The notes beneath the pieces were generated by a model that worked only from the letters and a program-made list of their open reading frames with translations, was not told the origin of the DNA and made no database searches. A stretch of DNA of 64,000 nt. It comes from Hyperoodon ampullatus (Eukaryota; Chordata; Mammalia; Artiodactyla; Ziphiidae). Positions within the stretch are counted from its first letter, which is position 1, and every line of letters starts with the position of its first letter. The position numbers and the translations under genes are program-made. The DNA is taken from NCBI GenBank assembly GCA_949752795.1, contig OX457061.1, positions 29,144,425 through 29,208,424 on the forward strand, given 5' to 3'. Positions 49,734-61,455 of this stretch are shown here, in pieces.

Positions 49734-49958
49734 TTTTATTTTTTATTACATGTAGATTTATTTTATTTATTTGGTTGCACCTGGACTTAGTTGCAGCAGG
49801 TGTGCTCCTTAGTTGCAGCTCACTGGCTCCTTAGTTGTGATATGCAAACTCTTAGCTGTGGCATGCATGTGGGATCTAGTTACCTGACAAGGTATTGGAC
49901 CCGGGCCCCCTGCATTAGGAGCACAGAGTCTTAACCACTGCGCCACCAGGGAAGTCAC
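49734..49958 (-). mobile_element. Longer, older CHR-family SINE, antisense
   Basis: T/TTTA-rich tail, repeated 'ccttagttg' units, then box-B region near tattggacccgggccc, ending gcgccaccagggaagtc. TSD aaatctcatccttttttat (49715-49733) and aaatctcactcttttttat (49959-49977), two mismatches. Confidence 0.92.
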
Positions 49959-49977
49959 AAATCTCACTCTTTTTTAT

Positions 49978-50433
49978 ACTTAACCAGATTCAACCCATTT
50001 CATACATGTTCTCAAAATACATGATAACTAGTCCTCAGGCAAGAGGACTTGACAGCACTATATGTCACACATGGTTCATCCTAATTTCACCAATTGGGAT
50101 GGTCACCTGTGTTTGCCAACTGGCTTTACTTAAAGAAAAACAAACTGCTCATATTTTTATGACAGGAAGCAGTTTTGCAACTTGGGGTGAGGTGCCTGCC
50201 TAAGTTAGGTTCCTAACCTTCCACAGAAACGAGAGATAGGTGCACTATCTTCCTTGATGAATGCATTTCAAAGAGATGGTTCTCAGGTCCTGGAGAAAGA
50301 CAGCTGTTGCTATGAGAATGTCATCTCCAAGCAGGAAGAGATCAAGTAAGGATGTTTACCCACTGTAGGAGCTCAGTATGGTTTAGCAATGAAATCCAGA
50401 GTCTCTGGCAAGCTTTTTAAAAAGATTTACATA
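49978..50433. other. Unrecognised stretch
   Basis: No gene or clear repeat. Confidence 0.5.
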
Positions 50434-50706
50434 TTTTTGTAGTTTCCATGGTACAGATTTTTCACTTCCATGGTTAAATTTATTCTGAAGTATTTTATTG
50501 TTGTTGATGCTATTATAAATGAGATGGTTTTCTTGATTTCTTTTTCAGGTGCTTTATCATTAGTGTAATGGAATGCAAATGATTTCTGTATGTTGACTTT
50601 TTATACTGTCACTTTACTAAAATTGATTAATTCCAACAGTTCTTTGACTGATTCTTTGGGATTTTCTACATACAGGGTCATATAATCAGTAAATAATGAC
50701 CAAAAT

Positions 50707-52238
50707 AACTACAAAACTTTGTTGAAAGAAACTGAAGACATAAACAAATGTAAAGATACCTCATGTTTATGGATTATAAGAATTAATATTGTTAAAATGG
50801 CCATCCTACCCAAAGCCATCTACCGATTCAATGTAATCCCTATCAAAATATCAAAGGCATTATTCATAGAAATAGAAGAAGCAATCCTAAAATTTGTATG
50901 AAACACCAAAGATCCCAAATAGCCAAAGCAATCCTGAGGAAAAAAGAACAAAGCTGGAGGTATCACATTTCTAGATTTTAAACTACACTACAAAGCCATA
51001 ATAATAAAAATAGTACAGTATTGGCACAAAAATAGACACATCAACTACTGGAGCAGGATAGAGAGCTGAAAATTAAACTCAGGCATACACAGTCCCTTTG
51101 ACAAGGGGTCCAAGAATAACCAATGGGGAAAGGATAGTCTCTTCAAGGAATGGTGTTCAGAAAACTGGAGAAACACCTGCAAACAATGAAATTGGAGCCC
51201 TATCTCACACTACTCAGAAAAATTAACTGGAAATGGATCAAAGACTTAAGCATAAGACCTGATACCACAAAGTTCTTAGAAGAAAACAGTGGGGAAAAGT
51301 TAATCAATATTGGTCTTGGTAATAAATTTTGGGGCATGATGCCAAAAGTACAAATAATGAAAAAAAAAATCAACAAATGGGACTACATCAACTTCATAAC
51401 TTCTATGCAGCATATGAAACAATTAACAAAATGAAAGGACAATCTAGAGATTGGAGAAAATTTTTGCAAACCATATATTGGATAAGGGGTTAATATCCAA
51501 AATATATAAAGAACTTAATCAACTCAATAACAAAAAAAAAATCCAATTAAAAAATAGGCATAAGAATTAAATAGACATTTCTTCATAAAGGACTTCAAAA
51601 TGGCCAAGAGACATGAAAAGAAGATGTTCAACATCACTAATCATCAGGAAAATTCAAATCAAAACTACAATGAGATATCCCCCTCACACATGATGAACGG
51701 CTACCATCAAGAAGACAAGAGATGGGGGCTTCCCTGGTGGCGCAGTGGTTGGGAGTACGCCTGCCGATGCAGGGGACACGGGTTCGTACCCCGGTCCAGG
51801 AGGATCCCACATGCCGCGGAGCGGCTGGGCCCGTGAGCCACGGCTGCTGGGCCTGCTCCGGAGCCTGTGCTCTGCAACGGGAGAGGCCACAACAGTGAGA
51901 GGCCCGCGTACCGCAAAAAAAAAAAAAAAAAAAAAAATGAGACGAGATAACAGGTGCTATCAAGGATGTTGTGAAAAGGGAAACTTCATACATTATTGGT
52001 GGGAATGCAAATTGGTGTGACCAGTATGGAAAACAATATGGAGGTTCCACAAAATATTAAAAATAGATCCACCATACCATCCAGCAATTCCACTTCTGGA
52101 TATATATCAAAAGGAACTGAAAATAGGATTTTGACTAGATATATGCACTTGCATGTTTATCAAAGCATTATTCACAATAACCAAAATATGGAAACAACCC
52201 AAATGCCCATCAACAGATTAATAGATAAAAAAGATGTT
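50707..52238 (+). pseudogene. L1 ORF2 C-terminal remnant
   Basis: Sense ORF2 (L1 reverse transcriptase protein) after the RT active site. Recognisable pieces are [35 protein letters not shown] (50770-50830), then DLSIRPDTTKFLEEN (51246-51290), NKWDYINF (51375-51397), and after the SINE the C-terminal part with 'ggtgggaatgcaaattggtg' and 'ccatccagcaattccacttc'. Stops and frameshifts separate them. No catalytic core is present in sense, since that part sits in the inverted segment. Confidence 0.8.
51724..51937 (+). mobile_element. CHR-family SINE, sense, inside the L1 ORF2 fragment
   Basis: Compact CHR SINE with box-A/box-B-like parts, a few-base gap in the body (cctgctccggagcc lacks gcgcgt) and an A tail of 23 (51915-51937). 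TSD agacaagagat (51713-51723) and agacgagata (51940-51949), one mismatch. L1 sequence is continuous on both sides, so the SINE is younger than the L1. Confidence 0.95.
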
Positions 52239-52299
52239 GCTGATGATGAGATCTTAAAGCCTTTTTACGCTTGAGGTAATATTCTCATTAATATTTAAA

Positions 52300-53420
52300 A
52301 GACTCTTTAAATACAAATTTAAATAATCTTTCTGTTTCTTGTACTTGGCGTATTTTGTCCTTTGTATAGATGTAGGTTTATGGTTTTAATCAAACTGGGT
52401 AAAGTTTTTCATCATGTATTCAATTTTTGTCTCCTTTCCTCTCTTTATAAACTCCAGGAACACTAATAATAGATAATCTGAAATTGTCCAACAACTCACA
52501 GATACTCAGTTCATTTTTGTGGTTGTTGGAGCTTTTTTTTTCTCTGTGTTTCAATTTGGGTAGTTGCTATTGCTACACATTCAAATTAACTTACTTTTCC
52601 TTTACAATGTTTAATCTGCTGCTAATTCCAGTCACTTTATTTTTTTATATCAAATATTGTAGTTTTCATCTCTAGGAGATTTTCTGATTTCTCCCATATC
52701 TATAATTTATATACAATCCTCTCGCAATCTTTGAAAACATAGAGGATATGATTTTATAACATTTTAGTGTCCTTGTATACTAGTTCTATTATTAATATAC
52801 TTGTAAAGTTTGTTAACATTTATTCTTATCATAGGTCATATTTTCCTGCTTATTTGCATTTTTGGCTTTTTTAAAATTGGATGCCTGATGCTTGGATATG
52901 TCATACTTTTATAAATATTCATTACCTTTATTTTGGGATTCAGTTAAATTTCTCAGAAATACTTTTCAGGTTTTGCTTTTAAAATTTCTTAGATGAGACC
53001 AGTAGTTTTTGATTAATTTAAAATAAAATCCTTCCAATTATTCCACCCAGTGTCCCATGAATAATGGTGTTTTCCACCCTTGCTTGTAGGACATCAAGTT
53101 TTCCCAGATCTGTTTGAGCTCCCGGGATTGTTTTGTCTGTTCCTTTTGCCCACTTCTTTTCCCAGCCTCAGGCAGTTTTCTTACTTATACCTGCTAATTC
53201 ATATTCAGCTGAAAACTTAGAAGGGGCCCTTCCTAATAGGTCTCTGTAGTTCTCTCTCTGAGAAGCTTTCTCCTCTCAGGTACTCTGCCTTGCAGTCTCT
53301 AACTGCCATGACTTCATTGCATTCCCAACTGTTACCTTAACTTAAGGAGTTCACTGGATTCTGCCAGGCCTTATCTCTATAATGTAAGCTAGAAATCACC
53401 CCACCCCCAACCCCCACTCC
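52300..53420 (-). mobile_element. Old L1M 3' UTR-like sequence, antisense
   Basis: Ordered blocks 'agtgtccttgtatactagtt', 'ggtcatattttcctgcttat', 'attggatgcctgatgcttgg', 'cttttcccagcctcaggcag' and 'tctcaggtactctgccttgc' match an ancient antisense L1 3' UTR known to me as L1MC/ME-type. Diverged. Orientation and family are from memory. Confidence 0.55.
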
Positions 53421-54884
53421 AAATCAGGAAGCCTGTACAACCCTACAGATGCAAAAAGAAAATTTTTTTTTTGGTAGAGGTACAACTTATTCAATTCCAC
53501 TCTAACCACCTTGGAAGAAGCCAATTTTATATCTATTAACAAAGTCATTTCAGCATTTGTGCCTATGTAGGTGCCAGTTCTATGGATTCGCTTTTGAATC
53601 ACTTTTTAATAACTTATTGTATCCCTTGTTAATTAATAGGTCAAACCAAATAATTGATATTAGTTCATTTTATATTTGAATAGTAGTAATTTTTACTTAT
53701 TTAAAAATTATCTTTAAAAAAAGTATAGGTGTAATATTCCATTGAGTGGAATTTTCTTAACTGTTGCTCTATTGATGAATATTTGGGTATTTTTTATTTT
53801 TGCTATTACAAATTCATCACATTTATTTTTCATGCACCTGGATTATTTATTCTTCTACTTTAAAGCTCCTGTTTAGGAAAAAGTCCCAAATACATGTAAA
53901 TAAGTCAAAAGAGATAATCCTTTTTAAAGATCATTATATATAAATTGCTTAACTGGGACTTCAGTTCTGAGTCACTCAACTTACTAGTATGGCTGACCAT
54001 TTCTAATATAGGCTACTAGTTGTAGTAATTTTTACTGTGAAGATATTGTATTTTTCAGCATTAAATAGCTCTGTTATGGAGCTTCTCAGTTAAAACTTGA
54101 AGATGCATAATGGGATTTTGATTCCATTTTTTTGTTAATACTAGCAGATAATAACCAGAAACTTAATGAAGTCTGAGTTTGCTAGTTTAATATGTTTAAA
54201 GTCAGAGCTTCTGTAGGCTCTCCTGGAACTAATTTATAGGTTCCTGCTGTAGGCACCTTCTTTACAGTCTCATTTAAGATGATGTAAAGTCACCAAGGGT
54301 ACCAAAAGTCACCAAAGTCACCAAAGACTCATTTCTGAGGTTAAAATAAATAGTTAAGTAATGCCAAGTGAGTTCCTGTGCATATATGTTTGAATGTGTG
54401 TGCATTTTTCATTTAGTAAAGTTTCTTTAAATAAGAAATAGCTCTTTACCTTTTATGTCTCATAGTAAGTCAGAGAAGTTACATGAAGAAAAAAATGATC
54501 TTCAGTGTCAGTCAATTGCCTTCCATTTCACATCATCACCTACTGATTTGGAATAATATAATTCAGAAGCTAATTACCCTTCACAATATTTTAAACGTAC
54601 CTTTATTGATATTTCTACCACTGTGTATAGATCCAGTTGAAACTTGATTATTGTAGTATTGTTATTTTTAATTAGGTTGAAATCCAAATCAAATTAAGTA
54701 GAACTGACAATCCAGTGCTCTTAAAATAAACTTTGAAAACTGGGACTTGAGCTTTATCAAAATTTATAAATGGAAAGCATGACATTGGATTTTACTCTAA
54801 AGTTCAAAAATAGATTTACTTATAAACTTATGAAGGGACAGTTACATTACATGACCATTTATTATGTTTACATACTTTTATTAA
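53421..54884. other. Unrecognised AT-rich stretch
   Basis: No gene or transposon. A small tandem of agtcaccaa units (three near-copies) lies at 54286-54326. Confidence 0.5.
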
Positions 54885-55460
54885 AACAATTTATTGAGTA
54901 TCTGTTGAGTACCAGGCTAAATATTGGTAGTGGAAATAAAAATATAAGTACTATGTTATGTTTGCCTTAAAGACATTTTAGAAATGCTGGTAAAATAGTT
55001 TCACAGAATCAGAAAATGGGGAGGACCAACTCTCTGGAGGCATGAGAGAGAGATTCATAATTAAGCACATGCTTTAGTTGGCCTTGAAAAATGGGTAGAT
55101 TAACATTTCTGAAGTAAGGGAAAGAATGCCAGGCAGAAGAAAAATGCGGAAGTGGAAAAATTTACCCTGTGGTTACAGAAGAAGGCACAGTCTACATAAA
55201 TTTTGTGAAGAAACAAATATAATCTGATAGATTTGATGGAGGAGAATTAGGTTTGCATCAAATAATGCAAGATTAGTGTGGATATTATAGTATTTTAACC
55301 TTTTCCCACTGGGGAATTTTAGGGTCTTGATGGAAGTGACTTAACCTGCAAAACTGATAGCAGAGGAGAAACTGAAGCAAGTAAATTAATTAGGAGACTC
55401 TCACAATAATCTTAATAAAATTGCAGTAGTTAGAATTCAGATGACTGGATGGATCAAAGA
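54885..55460 (-). mobile_element. L2 LINE 3' end, antisense
   Basis: Starts with the inverse of the L2 end ('caatttattgagtatctgtt', 'gagtaccaggctaaatattg'). Later pieces fit further inside L2 ('gaatgccaggcagaagaaaa', 'ttaggagactctcacaataa'). Highly diverged. Confidence 0.6.
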
Positions 55461-56229
55461 ACTTTCATAAATAGAATTTTAGAATGGAACAGTGAGATGA
55501 ATTTTCCAAACGTTTGGTAATTAATATCAGGTCCTGATTTTCATATCATTTTATCAAGCATAACTTCATAAAAATATCAATTCCAACTATAATTATTGTT
55601 ATTAATATTATTATTTCATATTGTGATAGGCACGACCCCTATTTCAAGAATTATTTCAATCTTTCAACTTTGAAGTTTCAAAATTCTTTAATAGCTAATA
55701 TTAGACACTTCAGTAGACTCTCTCAAATTCCAGTGTAGCATCTAGTTGGAGAGTTTAGAACATTATAAACTACATTTCCCAGATTCCCTTGAAACGAATA
55801 ATCTGAATATTCCTCTAATGGAAGAACTCTTTTGAGATTTAGAAGAAATGAGAAGGTAATCTTCCTGTTTTCTAGCTATTACCACTGGTTACAAGGGTTA
55901 TGAGAATGTGTTCTAGTATTGCTAGGTGGCCAGGGATGGTGGTAACATTATTCCTACATCAGAATAGATTCAGTGGTTGCCCCAGACTTATGAGCTTCCC
56001 TAAATTTCAAGATTAGTTTCTTATGGGACTCATATGAAAAGCCCAGCATATAAACTGGTTCTATAATCATTCCACTGATTTTATTTAAAATATCTAGAAT
56101 GGGTCTATTGTTTTCACTGATCCGTGATCAACTATTAGGTTTGTATTACAGAAGATAAAAAAAGTTTCAACTCAACATTCTTGAAAAAGTACAGTATATA
56201 CACCCCAAAGAAACTAGTCCTAAATGGAA
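55461..56229. other. Unrecognised stretch
   Basis: No gene. 55765-55800 ('actacatttcccagattccc') resembles a widespread LTR-type motif, but I cannot define an element. Confidence 0.5.
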
Positions 56230-56957
56230 ATTTTTAAATTTTTAATTGAGATACAATTAATATACCAGCAAATTCACCATGTTAACATGTACAATGCAAA
56301 TTTTGTTTGATTTTATTTTGCTTTTTCAGTATACTCACAAAGTTGTGCAACCATCACCACTATTAAATTCCAGAATATTTTTCATCACTCCAAAAAGAAA
56401 CCTTGCATCCATTAACAGTCACTTCCCATTTCCCCATTTCTTCATCCCTTGCTAACTACTAATATACTTTCTGTCTCTATTAATTTACCTATTCTGGAGA
56501 TGTCATAAATTGGAATCATTCAATAAATTACGTGACTTCTTTTACTTAGCATAATGTTTTCAAAGTTAAATCATGTTTAGCATGTATCAGTATTTTACTC
56601 ATTTTTTATTTCTGACTAATATTCCATTATATGCATATATCATATTGTATTTATTCATTCATCAGATGATGAACATTTGTGTTATTTCCACTTTTTTGAC
56701 TATTATGAATAATGCTGTAATTCATATTTTTGTGGAGACATATCTTTTCAATTCTTTGGGGTATATACCTAGGATTGGAATTGCTGGGTCATAGAGTGAC
56801 TCTATGTATAACTTTTGAAGAACTGCCATACTGTATGGCACATACAGCACCTGTGCCATTTTGTAATGCATTACCACTGGCGATGCTTGAGGTTTCCAAT
56901 TTCTCCACATCCTCATTGACACTTGTTATTATCCACTTATTTTTGGAAACTTTGTAG
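56230..56957 (-). mobile_element. 5'-truncated L1 3' end, antisense
   Basis: Antisense L1 3' UTR and ORF2 end: 'tttaattgagatacaattaa', 'gttgtgcaaccatcaccact', 'ttagcataatgttttcaaag', 'ttcattcatcagatgatgaa', 'aattgctgggtcatagagtg' and 'tttccaatttctccacatcc'. L1ME/MD-like. Interrupts no gene. Confidence 0.85.
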
Positions 56958-57200
56958 TAGACATAAACTTTACTTCTGACAGCAGCAGACTTGTGATAGA
57001 TGGATGGGTATGTGATAAAAATGAAGGTTGATGAATGAAAGGTAATGAAATAAAAAAAATTAAAAAGTCAAAGATTTAAAACACTAGAAATTGTGGGTTC
57101 CTAGTAATAATTAATTAGATAATGAACCTTATATTTGCCTGTCAGTTTGGTGAGCATATTTTTCCAAAACCAGAGATAATTAGAAAAGAAATCAGAATTT

Positions 57201-57564
57201 CTTTTTTTTTTTTTTTTTTTTTTGCCTGCATCGGGTCTTAGTTGCGGCATGCAGGATCTTTGTTTTGGCACACGGGATCTTTTGTTTCAGCGTGTGGGCT
57301 CTTCACTGTGGCACGCGGGCTTCTGTCTAGTTGTGGCATGTGCGTTTTCTCTCTCTAGTTGTGGTGTGCGGGATCCAGAGTGCGTGGGCTCTGCAGTTTG
57401 TGGCAAGTGAGCTCTCTAGTTGAAGTGTACGGGCTCAGTAGCTGTGGCGCGCGGGCTTAGTTGCCCTATGGCATGTGGGATCTTAGTCCCCTGACCAGGG
57501 GTCAAACCCATGGTCCGTGCATTAGAAGGCAGATTCTTTACCACTGGGCCACCAGGGAAGTCCC
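57201..57564 (-). mobile_element. Longer, older CHR-family SINE, antisense, perfect 14 bp TSD
   Basis: Antisense long-type CHR SINE: T run (57202-57223), gcctgcatcgggtcttagtt, several 'ctctagttgtggtgtgcggg'-like repeats, box-B region near ggggtcaaacccatgg, ending ccaccagggaagtccc. Perfect TSD agaaatcagaattt at 57187-57200 and 57565-57578. Confidence 0.95.
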
Positions 57565-57578
57565 AGAAATCAGAATTT

Positions 57579-58489
57579 GTATCAATGAGTAGAAATTATA
57601 AAATCTAAACACTATCAGAAAATTTAGGATATATTTTTATGAAATTTGAAGGATTTCTGTCAGAAACAACCATACACAGGAGAAATGAAGATCAACTGTA
57701 CATCTTCTGTGATATCCCCTTTTTCTGTATGTATTAAATATCTCCTTATTGTAGAAATTTCAATGTATCCTGTTTTCAAATTTTTTTTAATTTCTAATAA
57801 TAGTGTAACCTAGACATTTTAATTGTATTATTTAATGGTTTTTAAAAACATGGGCATTGTAATTCAAGAGGATTAAATCCTGGTTCTGGCCCTTAAAAGC
57901 GCTGATTTTGAATATCAATTTATTTTTATTTAATATCCAATTTGTAAATAAGGGATATTATATTTTATACACAAAGAATTATTTGAGAAAAAGAAGAAAT
58001 ATTGGATATTAATTGGGCTTTAAAACAATAGCCAGCAAACATCAGGTTCATAGTAGATCACAGCTATTCTTTTTGACTACCATTTATCTAGAGGGGTTTT
58101 GTTTTTTCTCTTAAACTTATTTTATAATGCATTATATATTTATTATTACAGCAAAAAATGGCTCTTTACTTATCTTTTCATCATAGGTATCATCCAAGAC
58201 AATTAAAAACTTTATTTAAATATGATTTGGTTGTCTGGCTAACAGTCTCTATTTTGAAAATAATGTACTTAAATATACAAATGACCACATATTTTCAATC
58301 TACATCTATTAAAATTATTACATAATAAATATTCTGAATTATTTTTCTTCATATTTTTGAGTATTTTCTAAAAGAAGGGTTCATTAAAAGTCTATTTGTT
58401 TTGAAGTATATGGATACATTTAGGGTTCTTCATTTACATAATCAAATTTAAATATACACATCTGAAACAATCTTTTTATAATGAATTAA
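57579..58489. other. Unrecognised AT-rich stretch
   Basis: No gene or clear repeat. Confidence 0.5.
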
Positions 58490-58670
58490 TAGACTTTATA
58501 TTTAGAACAGTTTTAAATTCACAGAAAAAGTGAGCAGATAGTACAGAGACTGTCTCTCCCTCATACACATTTCCCCTACTAATATCATCTTGCATTGATA
58601 TAGTACATTTGGTAGAATTAATAAACCATTATTGTTATATCATTATTAAAGTTCATTTTATTACTGATTT
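58490..58670. mobile_element. Old L1 3' UTR-like segment, orientation uncertain
   Basis: 'gaacagttttaaattcacag', 'gtgagcagatagtacagaga', 'ttgatatagtacatttggta' and 'aataaaccattattgttata' fit an L1M 3' UTR segment that recurs in mammalian genomes. A related short piece is seen at 46820-46890. Confidence 0.5.
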
Positions 58671-58989
58671 GTATAATTAGAATTTCTGAAAATAAATTAA
58701 TTCTACAGATATAGCTTTGCTTATACATCTACCTATGCAAGGATGTACTTCAGCCTCACTCTGCCATGGAACAATGACACCATTCTTAAGGTATTTATAT
58801 GAATAAATCAGCAGGTAACTCTCTTTTCATACATTTTAGTGCAATTACTCAATCGATTACTGAATATAATTTATTTATGCCATTGTATTAAGAGTCTTAA
58901 ATTAGCTAAGACAAAATATAATCAGTGGCCATTAATTAAAGTATAAGTGCAAACTGTAACATTTGTAATAATGGTAATAAAAAATAACA

Positions 58990-59230
58990 ATAGTGCTAAT
59001 AATAATTACACCTAATTTTTTTGAGAACTTACTTGTTACCAGATATATACTTTATATTCATTTCTTCATTTGAGTCTCTTAACATCATAAAGATTTAGCT
59101 TTTGGAATCTCTATTTTATACATAAAGAAACTGACACAAAGATTAAATAACTTGAGCAACATACAGCTAGTACACTACGGAAGTGGGATTTGAAACAAAA
59201 CTATCTGATTCTAAAAACCATTATGCTACA
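58990..59230 (-). mobile_element. MIR SINE, antisense
   Basis: Antisense MIR core: 'gagaacttacttgttaccag', 'cataaagaaactgacacaaa', 'gattaaataacttgagcaac', 'agctagtacactacggaag', 'gggatttgaaacaaaactat'. Nearly full length. Confidence 0.8.
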
Positions 59231-59317
59231 GCCACAAATTTATGCTTACTTTTTCCCTCGTGCCAACCCCCCAAACTTCCTAAATTACTCTTCTGAGAAC
59301 AAGAAGAAAGTGAACTA

Positions 59318-59372
59318 AAATTTTATTTATTTATTTATTTTTAATTAATTTGTTTTATTTTTGGCTGTGTTT
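59318..59372 (-). mobile_element. Possible 5'-truncated CHR-type SINE end
   Basis: A (TTTA)n run followed by 'ttatttttggctgtgtt' looks like the 3' end of the longer CHR SINE in antisense, without body. 'attttat' near both ends is not a convincing TSD. Confidence 0.4.
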
Positions 59373-60329
59373 ATTTTTATAACTTGTGAAAGTATTATAA
59401 TATCGTAATACTGAATAGTAAGGATTTTAAATGAGCAAAATGAATGCAGAATGTGATCCAGTGGGTACTAAATATTGCCTACTTTCTATATAATGGATCT
59501 TAAAAGAGAAAAGTGGTTCAAGCAGGTTATCCTTGATCCTAATTTTGAATTTATCTTTTCCTTTTTTAAATACACTTAAAATTCTTTATAAAATATTTCA
59601 GTGTATGTGCACCTGTGCTGGAAGTGACCACATCTTCCACAACTGAAAACAACATTTATATATACAGGTCATTTATTTCATCTGCCCAGACATAACTACC
59701 TGTATTGTTTCTCTGTAAACAACTGGAAATAATTCATCAATTTCAGAAAAAGTGGCTAATTTTTACTAATTAGTGATGGGTTTCTGCAACATGATAAATT
59801 GTCTTTCTACCATTTGTCTATAAGTAATTTAAAACACCCCTTTAATAACACAGAGAGCAAAATAACCATCACAAACATTTTTGGTAGGTTTGCAAGCTAG
59901 AGCCTGAGAGTGTTGAAAAATATTTGGGAAAATATTTTTTTCAGTAACAAAATTAAGCTGAGTTTGTAAAAGAGCTTCAAATCCTCAACTATCAAATAAT
60001 AAGTAAATAATTAATTCCTGTGGTTGATGAAATAAGAAACAGCTGCATAAGAATATAATATGAGTGTGATTGTCAAAGGAAACATCTCAGGGATATAAAC
60101 GTTGTTGAGTCCTCAATGAGCTATAGGGAGCTATATGAAACATATAGTAGGAGTCAATTGGGTTTATTAAAAGCATCTCAGGTCTACTTGGTTTTGTATT
60201 TAACTTTTTAAAATGTAGTCCTTGATAAATTGTTAAATATACTTAACAAATACATTTTAAAAGATAAATAATATGTAGACTATACACATCTATGTCTTAA
60301 AGGCTCTGAGAGATAACAGTAGCTATGAT
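59373..60329. other. Unrecognised AT-rich stretch
   Basis: No gene or clear repeat. Confidence 0.5.
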
Positions 60330-61040
60330 TTATTAAGAAAGTATTTCAGTGATTATGTCAAGGACTTTGGTTATTACTTAAGGGTGGATATAAGACCTCA
60401 CTCTTCAGAAAAGGAACCAGAGGAAATAAAACATAAGACTTAACAACATTGTTATCGCCTGCATAAGCAATGGAGAGTTACTGAAGGATTCATAGCAGAG
60501 TTCATGTCTGAGAGAAGTCTTGAAGGATAAGAATTTCAAGAGCTGGACTAGGTATGGGAAGAACATTTTGTGGAAGGGAAAAAAGAAAGCATTGTGTTAT
60601 ATATGTAGGAACACAGACATATTTGAATATTATTGAAGAAATGGTTAGAAAGAAACGTAAGTCAACTAATAAGTTATTTTGAAAATATGAGAGGGTGGTA
60701 TTATTTGGGGAAAACCAAACAAACAAAATTATAATCATTCATTCACTCACTGAAAAAATATGTATTTCAATAAGTGCCAGTCATTGCAGTTATCAAATAA
60801 ACTACAGTTTATTGGGGAATATAGATTAATAAACAGACCATTAAATTGTACTCTAGTAAATTCTACATTAAGGGTAAGTTTTTTGAAGGACATAGGAACA
60901 CATAGGATAGTCACCATTGTGAGGCATTTAGAAGTTATAAAGGAAGTTACGATCAAGCTCATTAAAATAGCTGGGAAACATTATTCAAAATAGCAGAAAC
61001 AGCATGTGCAAAGTATAGAAACTAACAGTGATCATGCTAC
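60330..61040 (-). mobile_element. L2 LINE fragments, antisense
   Basis: Two antisense pieces. 60330-60700 has 'ggagagttactgaaggattc' and 'agaagtcttgaaggataaga'. 60735-61040 begins with the L2 end ('cattcactcactgaaaaaat') and later has 'agcagaaacagcatgtgcaa'. The order of the pieces suggests rearrangement or two copies. Confidence 0.6.
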
Positions 61041-61109
61041 ATGCAAATCTTTCTATATGCCAGAAAACTGAGAATAAAGAACGTAGAGTACTTTTTCAAA
61101 AAGAAAATT

Positions 61110-61345
61110 AAATGCATGGGCTTTGGTATTCGATAGATCATGGTCCAAATCCTAAGACTTAGTAATTAATTGTTAAGCCTTAGGCAAGTTAATTAACTTA
61201 AGTTTTTTCCTCTGTAAAATGGAGATAATAATAGTTGCTTTCTCCTGGGGCACTGCAGGAATTAAAGGGAATTATATAATTCATGCTCAGCTTCTTGCTC
61301 AGAGTAAGTACTAGATGAATAAAAGTGGTGATGGTTGTTGTTATG
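61110..61345 (+). mobile_element. MIR SINE, sense
   Basis: Clear MIR order: 'gggctttggtattcgataga', 'aggcaagttaattaacttaa', 'tcctctgtaaaatggagata', 'ataatagttgctttctcctg', 'gaattaaagggaattatata'. Confidence 0.85.
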
Positions 61346-61349
61346 AGCT

Positions 61350-61455
61350 ATCTATGCATGGGGGCCTTGTCTATTGGTCATGGCCTCCTTAGTTCTTAGA
61401 ATAGTACCTGACACATAGTAAGTTATTAATTAGTGTTTCTGAATAAATGAATGTT
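61350..61455 (+). mobile_element. L2 LINE 3' end, sense
   Basis: 'ccttagttcttagaatagta', 'cctgacacatagtaagttat' and 'ctgaataaatgaatg' are the L2 terminal pattern. Confidence 0.65.

Larger units (their letters stand above)
50434..52238 (+). mobile_element. L1 ORF2 fragment with 5' inversion (twin-priming structure)
   Basis: 50434-50700 is L1 ORF2 in antisense. 50707 onward is ORF2 in sense. On the minus strand the inverted part reads from the RT region ('gattatatgaccctgtatgt') to 'ggaaactacaaaaata'. The sense part begins 'aactacaaaactttgttgaa', the same L1 point. So the two halves meet in L1 coordinates with a small overlap, as in twin priming. The sense part goes to about 52238, inside ORF2. 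No 3' UTR or poly-A is left. A SINE lies at 51724-51937. Confidence 0.85.

Noticed and set aside
55735..55870. Possible LTR fragment
   Set aside because: Only one short phrase (actacatttcccagattccc) is suggestive. Ends and order cannot be defined.
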